From NCBI RefSeq assembly GCF_030268685.1, contig NZ_BSRQ01000005.1:1-64000 (forward strand): a stretch of 64,000 bases of DNA, given 5' to 3'. This document shows, piece after piece, positions 1-8,972 of the stretch. Origin of the DNA: Microtetraspora sp. NBRC 13810. GTDB taxonomy: Bacteria; Actinomycetota; Actinomycetes; Streptosporangiales; Streptosporangiaceae. Made by a program: the position numbers and the translations under genes. How positions within the stretch are numbered: the stretch's first letter is position 1; each line of letters begins with the position of its first letter. Under the pieces are notes generated by a model, which made no database searches, was not told the origin of the DNA, and saw nothing but the letters and a program-made list of their open reading frames with translations.

Positions 1-1
1 T

Positions 2-712
2 TTGGCGGTGGCTCCGGCGGTCACGTACATCGTGTCGTGGACGGGGTGGTTCGTCTCGGCGCAGGGGTACGGGCGTAACTGGGCGCAGGCGACCTCGGCC
101 GGTCCGGCCTTCTTCGTCTTCGACTCGCTGCGGTCGTGGGTGGGCTACCAGGTGTCCGTGCTGGGCTTCCACAGCGGCCTGTCCAGCCCGCACCGCTACC
201 AGTCCGAGCCGTGGCAGTGGCCGCTGCTGCTGCGCCCGGTCGCGTTCCACTACGTGTCCCCGCCCGCCGGGTCCTGCGGGGCCGCCCAGTGCTCGGAGGC
301 GATCCTCGGCGTCGGCACCCCGGTCATCTGGTTGGGCACGCTCGTCGCGTTCGTCGCGTTGATCGCCTGGTATGTCGCCACCCGGGACTGGCGGGCCGGC
401 GCCGTGCTGCTGGCCTACGCCGCCGGCTGGGTGCCGTGGTTCTACTACGCCTTCGCCGACAACCGGACGATGTTCCTCTTCTACATGGCGCCGCTCGTGC
501 CGTTCATGGTGCTGGCCATCGTGCTCGCCGCCGGGCTGCTCATCGGGCCGGCCGAGGAGGGCAGCACGCGCAGAACGCTGGGCGCGTCACTCGTCGGCGC
601 CTTCACCCTGCTGGCACTGGTGAACTTCTGGTGGCTGCACCCGGTGATCAGCGCGGAGCCGGTGACGTACCTGCAATGGCGGGCTCGGATGCTCTTCGGG
701 AGCTGGGTCTGA
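2..712 (+). CDS. pmt: Dolichyl-phosphate-mannose--protein mannosyltransferase (Pmt), C-terminal part, 5' end outside window
   Basis: About 236 residues of the C-terminal membrane half of a GT-C O-mannosyltransferase. The gene continues upstream of base 1, so the apparent TTG at base 2 is not its start. The visible part has the extracytoplasmic stretch ending SEPWQWPLLLRP, typical of bacterial Pmt, then an aromatic loop and four or five hydrophobic helices. Family members move mannose from polyprenyl-phosphate-mannose to Ser/Thr of secreted proteins at the outer face of the membrane. In many actinobacteria pmt lies beside rsmI and near metG, as here. The last 65 bases overlap the 3' end of the convergent membrane glycosyltransferase gene. 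Confidence 0.85.
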   Translation: MAVAPAVTYIVSWTGWFVSAQGYGRNWAQATSAGPAFFVFDSLRSWVGYQVSVLGFHSGLSSPHRYQSEPWQWPLLLRPVAFHYVSPPAGSCGAAQCSEAILGVGTPVIWLGTLVAFVALIAWYVATRDWRAGAVLLAYAAGWVPWFYYAFADNRTMFLFYMAPLVPFMVLAIVLAAGLLIGPAEEGSTRRTLGASLVGAFTLLALVNFWWLHPVISAEPVTYLQWRARMLFGSWV

Positions 713-2171
713 ACCAGCGCGGCCGGCGCACGCCGTGCCGCAGGCTGATGCCCGCGGCCAGGCAGGCCAGCGGAACGGCGGGCAGCAGGTAGCGGTAGTC
801 GAACTCGGCGGTCGCGGCCGGGGCCAGGATCAGCCCCACCGCGGCCAGCCACGGCAGCAGCACCGGCCCGCCCAGCTTCCGCCACCGGGCCACCACCCCC
901 GCCAGGCCGATCAGCAGGATCACGCCGAGCGCGGTGCCCGGCAGGTGCACCACCCGCTGGTACGCCTGCATGAAACCGGCCCACGGCGCGACGATCTGGG
1001 TGGCCGCCGAGCCGTGCTCGTAGGTCTCCGCGTCGGTGTCGGCCCTGCCCTTGTACAGCGACCAGGTCGGCAGCGGCTTCTCCACACTGGGGAACTCATA
1101 TTGCACGAACGTCTTCGGGTCCGGGAAGGTCGGGCGGTCCCAGCGGAAGGCGCGGAAGAAGTCGCGTGCCACCACGTACAGGTAGTCGCCCGGCTGGGAC
1201 AGGATGGCCCGCTGGGCGAACTTGCTGGCGTTGGCGTTCATGTCCACGTTGAACTTGCTGCCGGGGCCGAAGACGTGGAACTTCTGCCCGGTGGAGTCCC
1301 ACCACAGGAAACCCTGGCCGGAGGCGCCGCGCTGGTCCCTGGGCACGATGATGCACAGCAGCGCGAGCTCCAGCTCCTTGCGCTCGTCGATGCCCATCTT
1401 GTTGCAGTCGGCGAAAAGGGCGGTCCGCATGTACAGGATCGGGCCGTCACTGTTCGTCATCGCAAAATTACCGTAAGTACTTGCGAACCATCCCATGTAC
1501 GCGAGCACCGGCACCGCGCAGGCCGCCACCAGCGCCGTGATCGGCCGCCAGCCGACCCGTTTGATCAGCATGAAGACCATGACCAGGGCGAGGATGGGCA
1601 GGCCGATGCTGCGGGTCAGCGCGGTCAGCGCCAGCAGCAGGCCGACCACCGCCGCCACCCGCCAGGACATCCTCCGATGCCACAGCACCATCGTCACGAC
1701 GGCCACCACGAGCATCGTGAACATGGTGTCGGACATGATCAGGTGCTCAAGCTGGATCTGGTAGGCGTCGAAGAGCACCGGCACCGCGGCCAGCGTCGCG
1801 CCCCACCCCGGCAGCCCGAACCGCCGGTGCAGCAGGGCGTAGATCAGCACCGCCGTCGCGAGGCCCATGACGTGCTGGGTGAACACGACGAAGCCGAAAC
1901 TGTGAAAGGGTTCCATCGCCAGCAGCCACCAGCCGTAGCCGTTGGGCCGGATCGGATGCGGGCGGAAGGGATGCAGTGCGACCGAGACGTACTCGTAGGA
2001 ATCGTTGAACCACAGCGCGGACCGGTAACCGAGCATGGCGACGAGCCGCAGCACGCTGGCCAGCGCGAACGCCGCGGCGAACCAACGATGACGGCGAAGA
2101 AAGGCGATCAGACGCCTTTTCCTTCCCACCGCGGGTAGATCCAACCGCGGTCGCTCCGCAACGCTCACCAT
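648..2171 (-). CDS. GT-C family polytopic membrane glycosyltransferase (ArnT/mannosyltransferase-like)
   Basis: A 507-residue protein with a short basic cytoplasmic N-terminus, a first helix at about residues 30-48, then an extracytoplasmic loop with an acidic pair in NDSYE (residues 56-60). This is the position of the catalytic acid in GT-C enzymes. Many further helices follow, with a large soluble loop at about residues 250-390. The family uses polyprenyl-phosphate sugars on the outer face of the membrane; the acceptor cannot be told from sequence. It is divergent from a GT2 polyprenyl-phosphate sugar synthase-like gene that could supply its donor, and convergent with and overlapping pmt. 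The ATG start has a weak ribosome site. Confidence 0.75.
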   Translation of the reverse strand: MVSVAERPRLDLPAVGRKRRLIAFLRRHRWFAAAFALASVLRLVAMLGYRSALWFNDSYEYVSVALHPFRPHPIRPNGYGWWLLAMEPFHSFGFVVFTQHVMGLATAVLIYALLHRRFGLPGWGATLAAVPVLFDAYQIQLEHLIMSDTMFTMLVVAVVTMVLWHRRMSWRVAAVVGLLLALTALTRSIGLPILALVMVFMLIKRVGWRPITALVAACAVPVLAYMGWFASTYGNFAMTNSDGPILYMRTALFADCNKMGIDERKELELALLCIIVPRDQRGASGQGFLWWDSTGQKFHVFGPGSKFNVDMNANASKFAQRAILSQPGDYLYVVARDFFRAFRWDRPTFPDPKTFVQYEFPSVEKPLPTWSLYKGRADTDAETYEHGSAATQIVAPWAGFMQAYQRVVHLPGTALGVILLIGLAGVVARWRKLGGPVLLPWLAAVGLILAPAATAEFDYRYLLPAVPLACLAAGISLRHGVRRPRWFRPSSRRASEPAIAGTSPAPR

Positions 2172-2271
2172 GAACTACAGGATGCCAGTCGTTTGGTCGT
2201 CTTGACCCTGGCACGACGCGCCGGAGGGCATGATGGTGAAATTGCACGTGCTGCGAGCGAGAGGTTGAGAC

Positions 2272-3615
2272 GTGGAACTGACCGTGGTCATGCCCTGCCT
2301 GAACGAGGCGGAGACCGTGGAGACCTGCGTGCGCAAAGCGCTTGCCTGCATGCGGGAGCACGGGATCGAGGGCGAGGTGGTGATCGCCGACAACGGCAGC
2401 ACCGACGGCTCCCAGCAACTCGCCCGTGACGCCGGGGCGCGGGTCGTGCACGTGGAGGCGAAGGGGTACGGCAACGCCCTCATGGGCGGCATCCGAGCCG
2501 CCCGCGGCCGCTACGTGATCATGGGCGACGCCGATGACTCGTACGACTTCACCGGGTTGCTGCCCTTCGTCGAGCAGATGCGCGACGGAGCGGACCTGGT
2601 GATGGGCAACCGTTTCAAGGGCGGCATCCAGCCGGGCGCCATGCCCCCGCTGCACCGTTACCTGGGCAACCCGGTGCTCTCCTTCATCGGCCGGCTGTTC
2701 TTCCCCTCCGCGATCGGCGACTTCCACTGCGGGCTGCGCGGCTTCCGGCGCGACTCGATCCTGCGGCTCGGCCTGCAGACCGGCGGCATGGAGTTCGCCA
2801 GCGAGATGGTGGTCAAGTCCACCCTCCAGGGCCTCGACGTGCGCGAGGTGCCCACCACGCTGGCTCCCGACGGCCGCTCCCGCCCGCCGCACCTGCGCTC
2901 CTGGCGGGACGGCTGGCGTCACCTGCGCTTCCTGTTGCTCTACAGCCCGCGCTGGCTGTTCTTCATCCCCGGCCTGGTCATGATGGCGCTCGGCCTGGTC
3001 GCCGGCACCGCGCTGACCTTCGGCCCGGTCGAGATCGGCGAGCTGGCCTTCGACGTCGACACCCTGGTCGGCGCGTCCGCCATGGTGGTGATCGGTTTCC
3101 AGGCGGTGCTCTTCGCGCTGTTCACCAAGGTCTACGCGGCGGAGGAGGGCTTCCTGCCGGAGGACCGGCGGATCAAGCGGCTCGTCGACGTGATCACCCT
3201 GGAACGCGGGCTCATCCTCGGCGGCGTGCTCGCCCTCGCCGGTCTCGCCGGCCTGGTCGCCTCGCTGGTCCACTGGCAGGTGCGCAGCTTCGGCGAGCTG
3301 AACCCGCGCGAGTCGCTGCGTCTCGTCGTGCCCGCCGCGACCGCGCTCATCATCAGCTTCCAGACCATCTTCGCCGCGCTGTTCATCAGCATCCTCGGCA
3401 TCCGGCGCACCAAGGAGACCCCGACCGACATCGCCGCCTCGGCCGCGGAGGAGGCCGCGGAGGCGGTCACCAAGGCGCCCGACGCCAAGGTGCCCGACAC
3501 CGTGCCCGACACCGTGCCCGACACCGTGCCCGACACCGTGCCCGACACGCTGCCGGACACCCTGCCGGACACCGTGACCGGCAGCGTCGCCGGCACTGTC
3601 GCGGCCGGCGACTGA
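2272..3615 (+). CDS. Membrane-anchored family 2 glycosyltransferase (polyprenyl-phosphate sugar synthase-like)
   Basis: 447 residues. The N-terminal GT-A domain (about 1-215) starts with ELTVVMPCLNEAETVE, has DNGSTDGS for nucleotide-sugar binding and GDADDSYDF carrying the metal-binding acidic triad. Four hydrophobic helices follow (about 220-385). This layout matches DPM1/GtrB-like enzymes that load a sugar from an NDP donor onto polyprenyl phosphate at the inner membrane face. Two GT-C enzymes that would use such donors are adjacent. The last ~45 residues are a low-complexity tail of seven near-identical VPDT/LPDT units encoded by a 12-bp tandem repeat. Start is GTG after a GAGAGG site. Sugar specificity is unknown. 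Confidence 0.8.
   Translation: MELTVVMPCLNEAETVETCVRKALACMREHGIEGEVVIADNGSTDGSQQLARDAGARVVHVEAKGYGNALMGGIRAARGRYVIMGDADDSYDFTGLLPFVEQMRDGADLVMGNRFKGGIQPGAMPPLHRYLGNPVLSFIGRLFFPSAIGDFHCGLRGFRRDSILRLGLQTGGMEFASEMVVKSTLQGLDVREVPTTLAPDGRSRPPHLRSWRDGWRHLRFLLLYSPRWLFFIPGLVMMALGLVAGTALTFGPVEIGELAFDVDTLVGASAMVVIGFQAVLFALFTKVYAAEEGFLPEDRRIKRLVDVITLERGLILGGVLALAGLAGLVASLVHWQVRSFGELNPRESLRLVVPAATALIISFQTIFAALFISILGIRRTKETPTDIAASAAEEAAEAVTKAPDAKVPDTVPDTVPDTVPDTVPDTLPDTLPDTVTGSVAGTVAAGD
3490..3573 (+). repeat. 12-bp tandem repeat, seven copies, inside the GT2 gene
   Basis: Seven in-frame copies of gtgcccgacacc; the last three differ at one to three bases. They encode (V/L)PDT repeats at the extreme C-terminus of the membrane glycosyltransferase. 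Five nearly perfect copies suggest recent slippage expansion. Confidence 0.95.
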
Positions 3616-3675
3616 GACGGGGTGTTCCGGTGATCCGGTACGAGACGGCGCGCGTGTCCCTTTAGGCTTGGAGAC

Positions 3676-5457
3676 ATGTCCCAGCACATCCTGACCGCCG
3701 TCGCCTGGCCGTACGCCAACGGGCCGCGCCACATCGGGCACGTCTCCGGGTTCGGCGTGCCCTCCGACATCTTCAGCCGGTACCAGCGGATGGCGGGCAA
3801 CAAGGTGCTGATGGTCAGCGGCACCGACGAGCACGGCACGCCCATCCAGGTGCAGGCCGACAAGGAGGGCGTGACCGCCCGCGAGCTCGCCGACCGCTAC
3901 AACCGGGTGATCGCCCAGGACCTCACCGCCCTCGGGCTGTCCTACGACCTGTTCACCCGGACCACCACCCGCAACCACTACGCCGTCGTCCAGGACATCT
4001 TCAAGGGTCTCTACGACAACGGCTACGTCTTCCCGAAGACCACGATGGGCGCCATCTCGCCGTCCACCGGGCGCACCCTGCCCGACCGGTACATCGAGGG
4101 CACCTGCCCCATCTGCGGGTACGACGGCGCGCGCGGCGACCAGTGTGACAACTGCGGCAACCAGCTCGACCCGATCGACCTGGTCAACCCCAAGTCGCGG
4201 ATCAACGGCGAGACGCCGAAGTTCGTGGAGACCGAGCACTTCATGCTCGACCTGCCCGCCTTCTCCGAGGTGCTCGGCTCCTACCTGCAGAGCAAGCAGG
4301 GCGAGTGGCGGCCCAACGTGCTGAAGTTCTCGCTCAACCTGCTGGAGGACATCCAGCCCAGGGCGATCAGCCGCGACCTCGACTGGGGTGTGCCGATCCC
4401 GCTGGACGGCTGGCGGGACCGGCCGGACAAGAAGCTCTACGTCTGGTTCGACGCGGTCGTCGGCTACCTGTCGGCGTCGGTGGAGTGGGCCAGGCGGTCC
4501 GGCGACCCCGACGCCTGGCGCAACTGGTGGCAGAGTCCCGACGCCCGCGGTTACTACTTCATGGGCAAGGACAACATCGTCTTCCACGCGGAGATCTGGC
4601 CGGCCATGCTGCTCGGCTACAACGGCCGCGGCTCGCGTGACGGCGACCCCGGTCCCCTGGGCGCGCTCAACCTGCCCTCCGAGGTGGTCTCCAGCGAGTT
4701 CCTCACCATGGAGGGGCGCAAGTTCTCCTCCTCCCGCCAGGTGGTCATCTACGTCCGCGACTTCCTGTCCCGGTACGACGCCGACGCCCTGCGGTACTAC
4801 ATCGCGGTGGCCGGTCCGGAGTCCCAGGACACCGACTTCACCTGGTCGGAGTTCGTCAACCGGAACAACGGCGAGCTCGTCGCCGCCTGGGGCAACCTGG
4901 TCAACCGCTCGATCTCGATGGCGGCGAAGAACTTCGGGGAGATCCCGCATCCGGGAGACCTCACCGACGCCGACCGCGCCATGCTCGACCGCTCCAGGGC
5001 CGCGTTCGCGCCGGTCGGCGCCGAGCTGGCCCGCTCCCGCTTCAAGAACGCGGTGACCGAGGCGTTCGACGTCGTCCGCGAAGCCAACCGCTACCTCGCC
5101 GAGCAGGAGCCCTGGAAGCTCAAGGACGACCCCGAGCGGCAGAAGTCCATCCTGCACGTCGCCCTCCAGGTCGTCGACGACGCCAAGACCCTGCTCACGC
5201 CGTTCCTGCCGTCGTCGTCCAACAAGGTCTACTCCATGCTCGGCGGTGAGGGCGTCTGGTCCCCGATGCCGGAGATCCGCGAGGTCGACGAGGAGGGCGG
5301 CCCCTCCTACCCGATCATCACCGGCGACTACCGGGGCGTCGCCACCTGGGCCCACCGGCCCGTCCGGCCCGGCACGCCTCTCGCCCCGCCCACCCCGCTG
5401 TTCCGCAAGCTCGACCCCAAGGTCGTGGACGAGGAGCTCGCCCGCCTCGCCGACTGA
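3676..5457 (+). CDS. metG: Methionine--tRNA ligase
   Basis: 593 residues, cytoplasmic, charges tRNA-Met. The HIGH signature is at residues 19-22 (PRHIGH), with the GTDEHGTP loop behind it. A zinc knuckle has two CxxC pairs ([17 protein letters not shown]). The second ATP motif reads KFSSSR rather than KMSKS; a KFSxS form is also what I recall from other actinobacterial enzymes. There is no C-terminal EMAP/tRNA-binding domain. The ATG follows GGAG by three bases. The gene lies upstream of tatD as in mycobacteria and is followed by a strong hairpin terminator. Confidence 0.97.
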   Translation: MSQHILTAVAWPYANGPRHIGHVSGFGVPSDIFSRYQRMAGNKVLMVSGTDEHGTPIQVQADKEGVTARELADRYNRVIAQDLTALGLSYDLFTRTTTRNHYAVVQDIFKGLYDNGYVFPKTTMGAISPSTGRTLPDRYIEGTCPICGYDGARGDQCDNCGNQLDPIDLVNPKSRINGETPKFVETEHFMLDLPAFSEVLGSYLQSKQGEWRPNVLKFSLNLLEDIQPRAISRDLDWGVPIPLDGWRDRPDKKLYVWFDAVVGYLSASVEWARRSGDPDAWRNWWQSPDARGYYFMGKDNIVFHAEIWPAMLLGYNGRGSRDGDPGPLGALNLPSEVVSSEFLTMEGRKFSSSRQVVIYVRDFLSRYDADALRYYIAVAGPESQDTDFTWSEFVNRNNGELVAAWGNLVNRSISMAAKNFGEIPHPGDLTDADRAMLDRSRAAFAPVGAELARSRFKNAVTEAFDVVREANRYLAEQEPWKLKDDPERQKSILHVALQVVDDAKTLLTPFLPSSSNKVYSMLGGEGVWSPMPEIREVDEEGGPSYPIITGDYRGVATWAHRPVRPGTPLAPPTPLFRKLDPKVVDEELARLAD

Positions 5458-5472
5458 CCTCCGCCGCGCATC

Positions 5473-5502
5473 GAGGGCCCGCCTCTTCGGAGCCGGGCCC
5501 TC
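5473..5502 (+). terminator. metG intrinsic terminator hairpin with UUCG tetraloop
   Basis: A nine-base stem gagggcccg/cgggccctc encloses an inner CTC-TTCG-GAG hairpin with the very stable UUCG tetraloop. It starts 15 bases after the metG stop codon. There is no long T-run, as is common for GC-rich actinomycetes. Confidence 0.75.
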
Positions 5503-5711
5503 TGCCATGTGGTTCTCCGAAATCTCCCTATTATCCGTATATATGCGCTTTTGGGTGGCGGGAATTTGCGGGCGATCTCGAAGGTGTGAAAGGTGTTTCC
5601 AGGGCCGGATCCGGATGGTTCTGCAATCCGCCGTTGATTCGGGAATTATCGCGCGCTGCGACGATTAGGGGGCTTCGGGGGAAACGATCCGTCCGCCGGA
5701 AGGGAACAGCC

Positions 5712-6155
5712 ATGTTCGACGTCTCCGAAACCATCAAGAAGTGGGAAGTCATCCACCGCAAGGGGCTCGACCTGAAGGTCGTGCGCTTCGGGAAGCCCGT
5801 CGCCAACTACGGAACCACGGGCGACCCCGGCGCGTGGCTGTTCCTGGAGGGCTTCACGGTCGTGCTGGGCGACCGGGACCACAGCGCGCACATCACGATC
5901 ACGAAGAAGCCCCTGAAGGACACGGACGGCCTGAACTGGGAGTTCTGCCACTTCACTGTCGAGCGGGCGGGCAAGAACCACGTGTTCTACCAGGTGAAGG
6001 AGACCGGAGAGTTCCACCCGGTCGACATCCTGCTCGACAACCAGGGCAGGCAGCGCAAGGGCAAGGCGCACTACGACGGCGACCACATCAACGACGCCAC
6101 GCTGGTCAACACGATCGAGCATGACATGAGGCAAATCTTCCTGTATTTCGCCTAG
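5712..6155 (+). CDS. Conserved-looking hypothetical protein, 147 aa
   Basis: I do not recognise this protein. It is soluble, with no signal peptide or membrane segment, and rich in Lys, His and Asp. It has short beta-strand-like segments (WLFLEGFTVVLGDRDHSAHI) and ends HDMRQIFLYFA. ATG at 5712 is chosen because GGAAGGGA lies just upstream; longer readings enter an AT-richer non-coding region. The ~190 bases upstream are clearly lower in GC than the surroundings, so the gene may be a later insertion between metG and tatD. It is monocistronic. Confidence 0.6.
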   Translation: MFDVSETIKKWEVIHRKGLDLKVVRFGKPVANYGTTGDPGAWLFLEGFTVVLGDRDHSAHITITKKPLKDTDGLNWEFCHFTVERAGKNHVFYQVKETGEFHPVDILLDNQGRQRKGKAHYDGDHINDATLVNTIEHDMRQIFLYFA

Positions 6156-6310
6156 ATAAGTGCGGGCACGCGGGTGACCGGAAGGTTTGCGGCGCCGGTC
6201 CCGGAATGGGGCGGAGGCCGTCCAGCGGGGGCTGCGTGCCGTACGACGGAACGGGCCGCCGCCGGGCAGGCGCCGGCGGCCCGCGTTCCGCCGGTGCCGG
6301 GAAAGGCCGC

Positions 6311-6646
6311 TCACCGCTGCTTGATCCACCGGCGGTCGTTCAACGCCTTCCAGGCCGTCTGCGCCGGAGCGCTCTCACCGCTTTTGATTTTGATGATCAC
6401 ATGGCGCAGATACCGGCGGGGGAACACCTTCCGGATGCCCGCCTTACGGCATCTCGAGATGTAGCTGTCGGCCACCGTTCGAAGGTTCTGGCTCATGGCG
6501 CACGACATGGGCACGTTCGGGTAGGGGGTGGCGGTCGGCGGGACGCCGGGTGACACGCCGGACGCCGCTGGCGGGGTGACGAAGGCGGTCTCGGAGACCC
6601 GGCCCTGCTGCCGGGAATGCTTCGGCCCTCGGCGGCAGGGGATCAC
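6311..6646 (-). CDS. Small hypothetical protein, start uncertain
   Basis: The C-terminal ~55 residues look coding: codon use is reasonable and the composition is basic and aromatic (SYISRCRKAGIRKVFPRRYL, then a TAWKALNDRRW ending). The N-terminal ~45 residues are Pro/Ala/Thr-rich and may be linker or untranslated. The GC content is lower than in neighbouring genes. It is convergent with the orphan 147-residue gene. It may be a remnant of a longer protein; no function can be assigned. Confidence 0.4.
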   Translation of the reverse strand: MIPCRRGPKHSRQQGRVSETAFVTPPAASGVSPGVPPTATPYPNVPMSCAMSQNLRTVADSYISRCRKAGIRKVFPRRYLRHVIIKIKSGESAPAQTAWKALNDRRWIKQR

Positions 6647-6698
6647 CTCGTGGCGTCAACGGAAGTGCGGGGGAGGGGTGGGGCGGTAAGTTGGGTGG

Positions 6699-7553
6699 GT
6701 GAGCAAGATTGTTGTGGCGCCCGAGCCTCTGGGCGGCGAGGTGTTCGACAGCCACTGTCACCTGGACATCATGGTCGGCAACCGGCAGGCGTCCTCGGGG
6801 GACGCGGTGGCGCTGGCGGCGCAGGCGGTGTCGACGACCGTGGAGGGGATTCTCGCCGACGCCAGGGCGGTGGGGGTGACGAGGGTCGTGTCGATCGGCT
6901 ACGACCTGCCGTCCTCGCGGTGGAACGCGGACGCCGCGGAGCAATATCGCGACGTCTACGCGGGGGTGGCGATCCATCCCAACGAGGCGCACGAGGCGAC
7001 GCCCGAGGTGCTCGACGAGATCGAGGAGCTCGCCGGCGAGTCGCGGGTGCGGGCCGTGGGAGAGACCGGGCTCGACTACTACCGGGACTGGGCGACGAAG
7101 GAGGAGCAGCACGCCAGCTTCCGCGCGCACATCGAGATCGCGAAGCGGACCGGCAAGGCCCTGGTCATCCATGACCGGGACGCGCACGACGACGTGCTGC
7201 GGGTGCTGGCCGAGGCGGGTGCGCCGGAGGTCGTGGTCTTCCACAGCTTCTCCGGCGACTCGGAGATGGCCAAGAAGTGCGTCGACGCCGGATATTTCAT
7301 GTCCTTCTCCGGCCCGGTCACCTACAAGAACGCCGGTTACCTCCGCGAGGCCGCCCAGGTGGCGCCGCCCGAGCTGATCCTGGTCGAGACCGACGCGCCC
7401 TACCTCCCGCCGGTGCCGTACCGGGGCAAGCCGAACGCCCCCTATCTCATCCCGCTCACCCTGCGCTGCCTCGCCGAGGTCAAGAACGTCTCGCCCGACG
7501 CGCTCGCCGCCCAGATCAACGCCAACGGGGAGACCGTCTTCGGCGCCTGGTGA
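6699..7553 (+). CDS. tatD: TatD family metal-dependent DNase/hydrolase
   Basis: 284 residues with a TIM-barrel metallohydrolase pattern: the first metal ligands in DSHCHLD (about residues 16-22), GETGLDYYRDW with the conserved Glu, HDRDAHDD, FHSFSGD with a conserved His, and ETDAPYLPP near the C-terminus. Family members are Mg-dependent 3'-5' exonucleases or deoxyribonucleases. The GTG start follows a GGAGGGG-like site. In most actinobacteria the next gene is rpfB and then ksgA; here two minus-strand genes take that place. Fourteen bases separate its stop from the convergent FG-GAP gene. Confidence 0.92.
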   Translation: MSKIVVAPEPLGGEVFDSHCHLDIMVGNRQASSGDAVALAAQAVSTTVEGILADARAVGVTRVVSIGYDLPSSRWNADAAEQYRDVYAGVAIHPNEAHEATPEVLDEIEELAGESRVRAVGETGLDYYRDWATKEEQHASFRAHIEIAKRTGKALVIHDRDAHDDVLRVLAEAGAPEVVVFHSFSGDSEMAKKCVDAGYFMSFSGPVTYKNAGYLREAAQVAPPELILVETDAPYLPPVPYRGKPNAPYLIPLTLRCLAEVKNVSPDALAAQINANGETVFGAW

Positions 7554-7567
7554 CGCCCCGGCGCGGA

Positions 7568-8926
7568 TCAGCCGCCCAGTGACGCGCCGATGTCGGTGGG
7601 GAGGCCGGGGGAGGCGGGAGGCGGCATGGTGAAGGCCCCGCGCATGCGCCCCAGGAGAGCCAGCGCGCCGCCGCCGGGCGCGTCCGGGATGCCGGCCGCC
7701 AGACGGTTGCCGCTGAAGGCGACGGACCAGCCGAAATGGTCCCCGGGCCGGCTCTGGGGCGCGGTGAGCAGGGTGGCCTGGCCGGGGGCGTCCAGGGGGA
7801 TCACCTGGACCGCGCCCCGGTCGTCGGGGCCGGCCAGCGGGATGCCGACGGCCAGCCGTACGCCGTCCTGGCCGGTGGCGGTGAGCGCCAGCGAGAAGCC
7901 GAACGCGTCACCGGGGCCGGACCCCCGGTGGAAGGTGGTGCCCTGCCGGAGGCCGGGACGGAGCAGGTGGACGAGGCCGGTGTCCCGCGTGCCGGCCGCG
8001 TCGGCGAGTGGCGCGCTCACCGCCAGCATGCCGTCCGCGTAGGCGAGGGCGTGGCCGAAGCGGTCGCCGGGAGCCTGGCGGGCTTCGGCGGGCCCGACCA
8101 GGTCCGGCATCCCCCAGCGCCTGCCGGTGTACCTTCCGCCGGCGTCCAGCGGGTCGTCCACGACGGTGAGCCCGCCGGTGTCCGCCATGCCCTGGCCCGC
8201 CTGCCGGCCGGCGCCGTCGTCGTTCTCGTACGGCGAGCCGACGGCCAGGTCCGCCGGCCCCCGCTCGCCGGAGAGCCGGCCCAGCGCCGCCGCCCAGCCG
8301 AACAGGTCGCCGGCCTCACTGCTGCCCGGCACGCCGTCGCTCTCCTGGGTGATCCGGACGAGGGCCGTCGTGCCGCCGCCGAACAGGTAGACCGCGCCCG
8401 CGTCGGGTACGTCGCCGTCGTCCTCGTAGGGGGCGCCGATCGCCACCGCCGTGCCGTTCTCCGAGTCCCGCGCCAGCGACCAGCCGAAGTGGGCGTCCTG
8501 CTGCGGTTCGGGCGCCACGAGCACGGTGCCGCGTTTCGTCCCGCCGTACAGGATGTGCACCGCGCCCGCGTCCCTGCGACCCGCCACGTCCGCGTACGGC
8601 ACGCCGACGAGCAGGTCGGCGCAGGCGTCGGAGTCGACCCTGGCGAGCGCCACCGACCAGCCGAACCCGTCCCCGGCGGCCGGTTCGAGCGCGGCGAGCG
8701 CCGTGGCCCCCCGCCCGCTGACCACCTGGACGGCACCAGCCCCGGTCAGCCCGCGCACGTCCGCGAACGGGTCGCCGGCCACGACGTCGTCCACCCCGTC
8801 GCCGTCGAAGTCGGCCCGCGCCGTCGTCGTGGCGCAGTCGGCGGTCCGCGCCGGCTGGGCGGCGGCCGTGAGGGGGAGCAGGGCGGTGGCGAGGATCGCC
8901 AGGAGGGGTCGCATCAGGGGGTGCAC
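7568..8926 (-). CDS. Secreted FG-GAP (integrin-alpha-like) repeat protein
   Basis: 452 residues. A Sec signal peptide (about 1-23, ending TAAAQPA) is followed by about seven beta-propeller FG-GAP blades. Each blade has a dGFGWSVA/DxFGWS-type motif and AIGAPYEDD-like loops. DFDGDGVDDV at about residue 40 is a calcium-binding loop. The fold is a seven-bladed extracellular propeller likely to bind proteins or glycans; the partner is unknown. It lies 46 bases downstream of the Ser/Thr kinase gene on the same strand, so the two may be co-transcribed. MRPLL four codons in is an alternative start. Confidence 0.8.
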   Translation of the reverse strand: MHPLMRPLLAILATALLPLTAAAQPARTADCATTTARADFDGDGVDDVVAGDPFADVRGLTGAGAVQVVSGRGATALAALEPAAGDGFGWSVALARVDSDACADLLVGVPYADVAGRRDAGAVHILYGGTKRGTVLVAPEPQQDAHFGWSLARDSENGTAVAIGAPYEDDGDVPDAGAVYLFGGGTTALVRITQESDGVPGSSEAGDLFGWAAALGRLSGERGPADLAVGSPYENDDGAGRQAGQGMADTGGLTVVDDPLDAGGRYTGRRWGMPDLVGPAEARQAPGDRFGHALAYADGMLAVSAPLADAAGTRDTGLVHLLRPGLRQGTTFHRGSGPGDAFGFSLALTATGQDGVRLAVGIPLAGPDDRGAVQVIPLDAPGQATLLTAPQSRPGDHFGWSVAFSGNRLAAGIPDAPGGGALALLGRMRGAFTMPPPASPGLPTDIGASLGG

Positions 8927-8972
8927 CTCCGAGTTCGCGGCGCCGGCCGTGACGGTCCCTCCGCCCGGCGGC

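Noticed and set aside
1747-5508. 1253-codon minus-strand open frame
   Set aside because: It is the antisense shadow of the GT2 and metG genes. In GC-rich DNA the complement of a real gene often stays open. Its Arg/Gly/His-rich composition fits no protein family.
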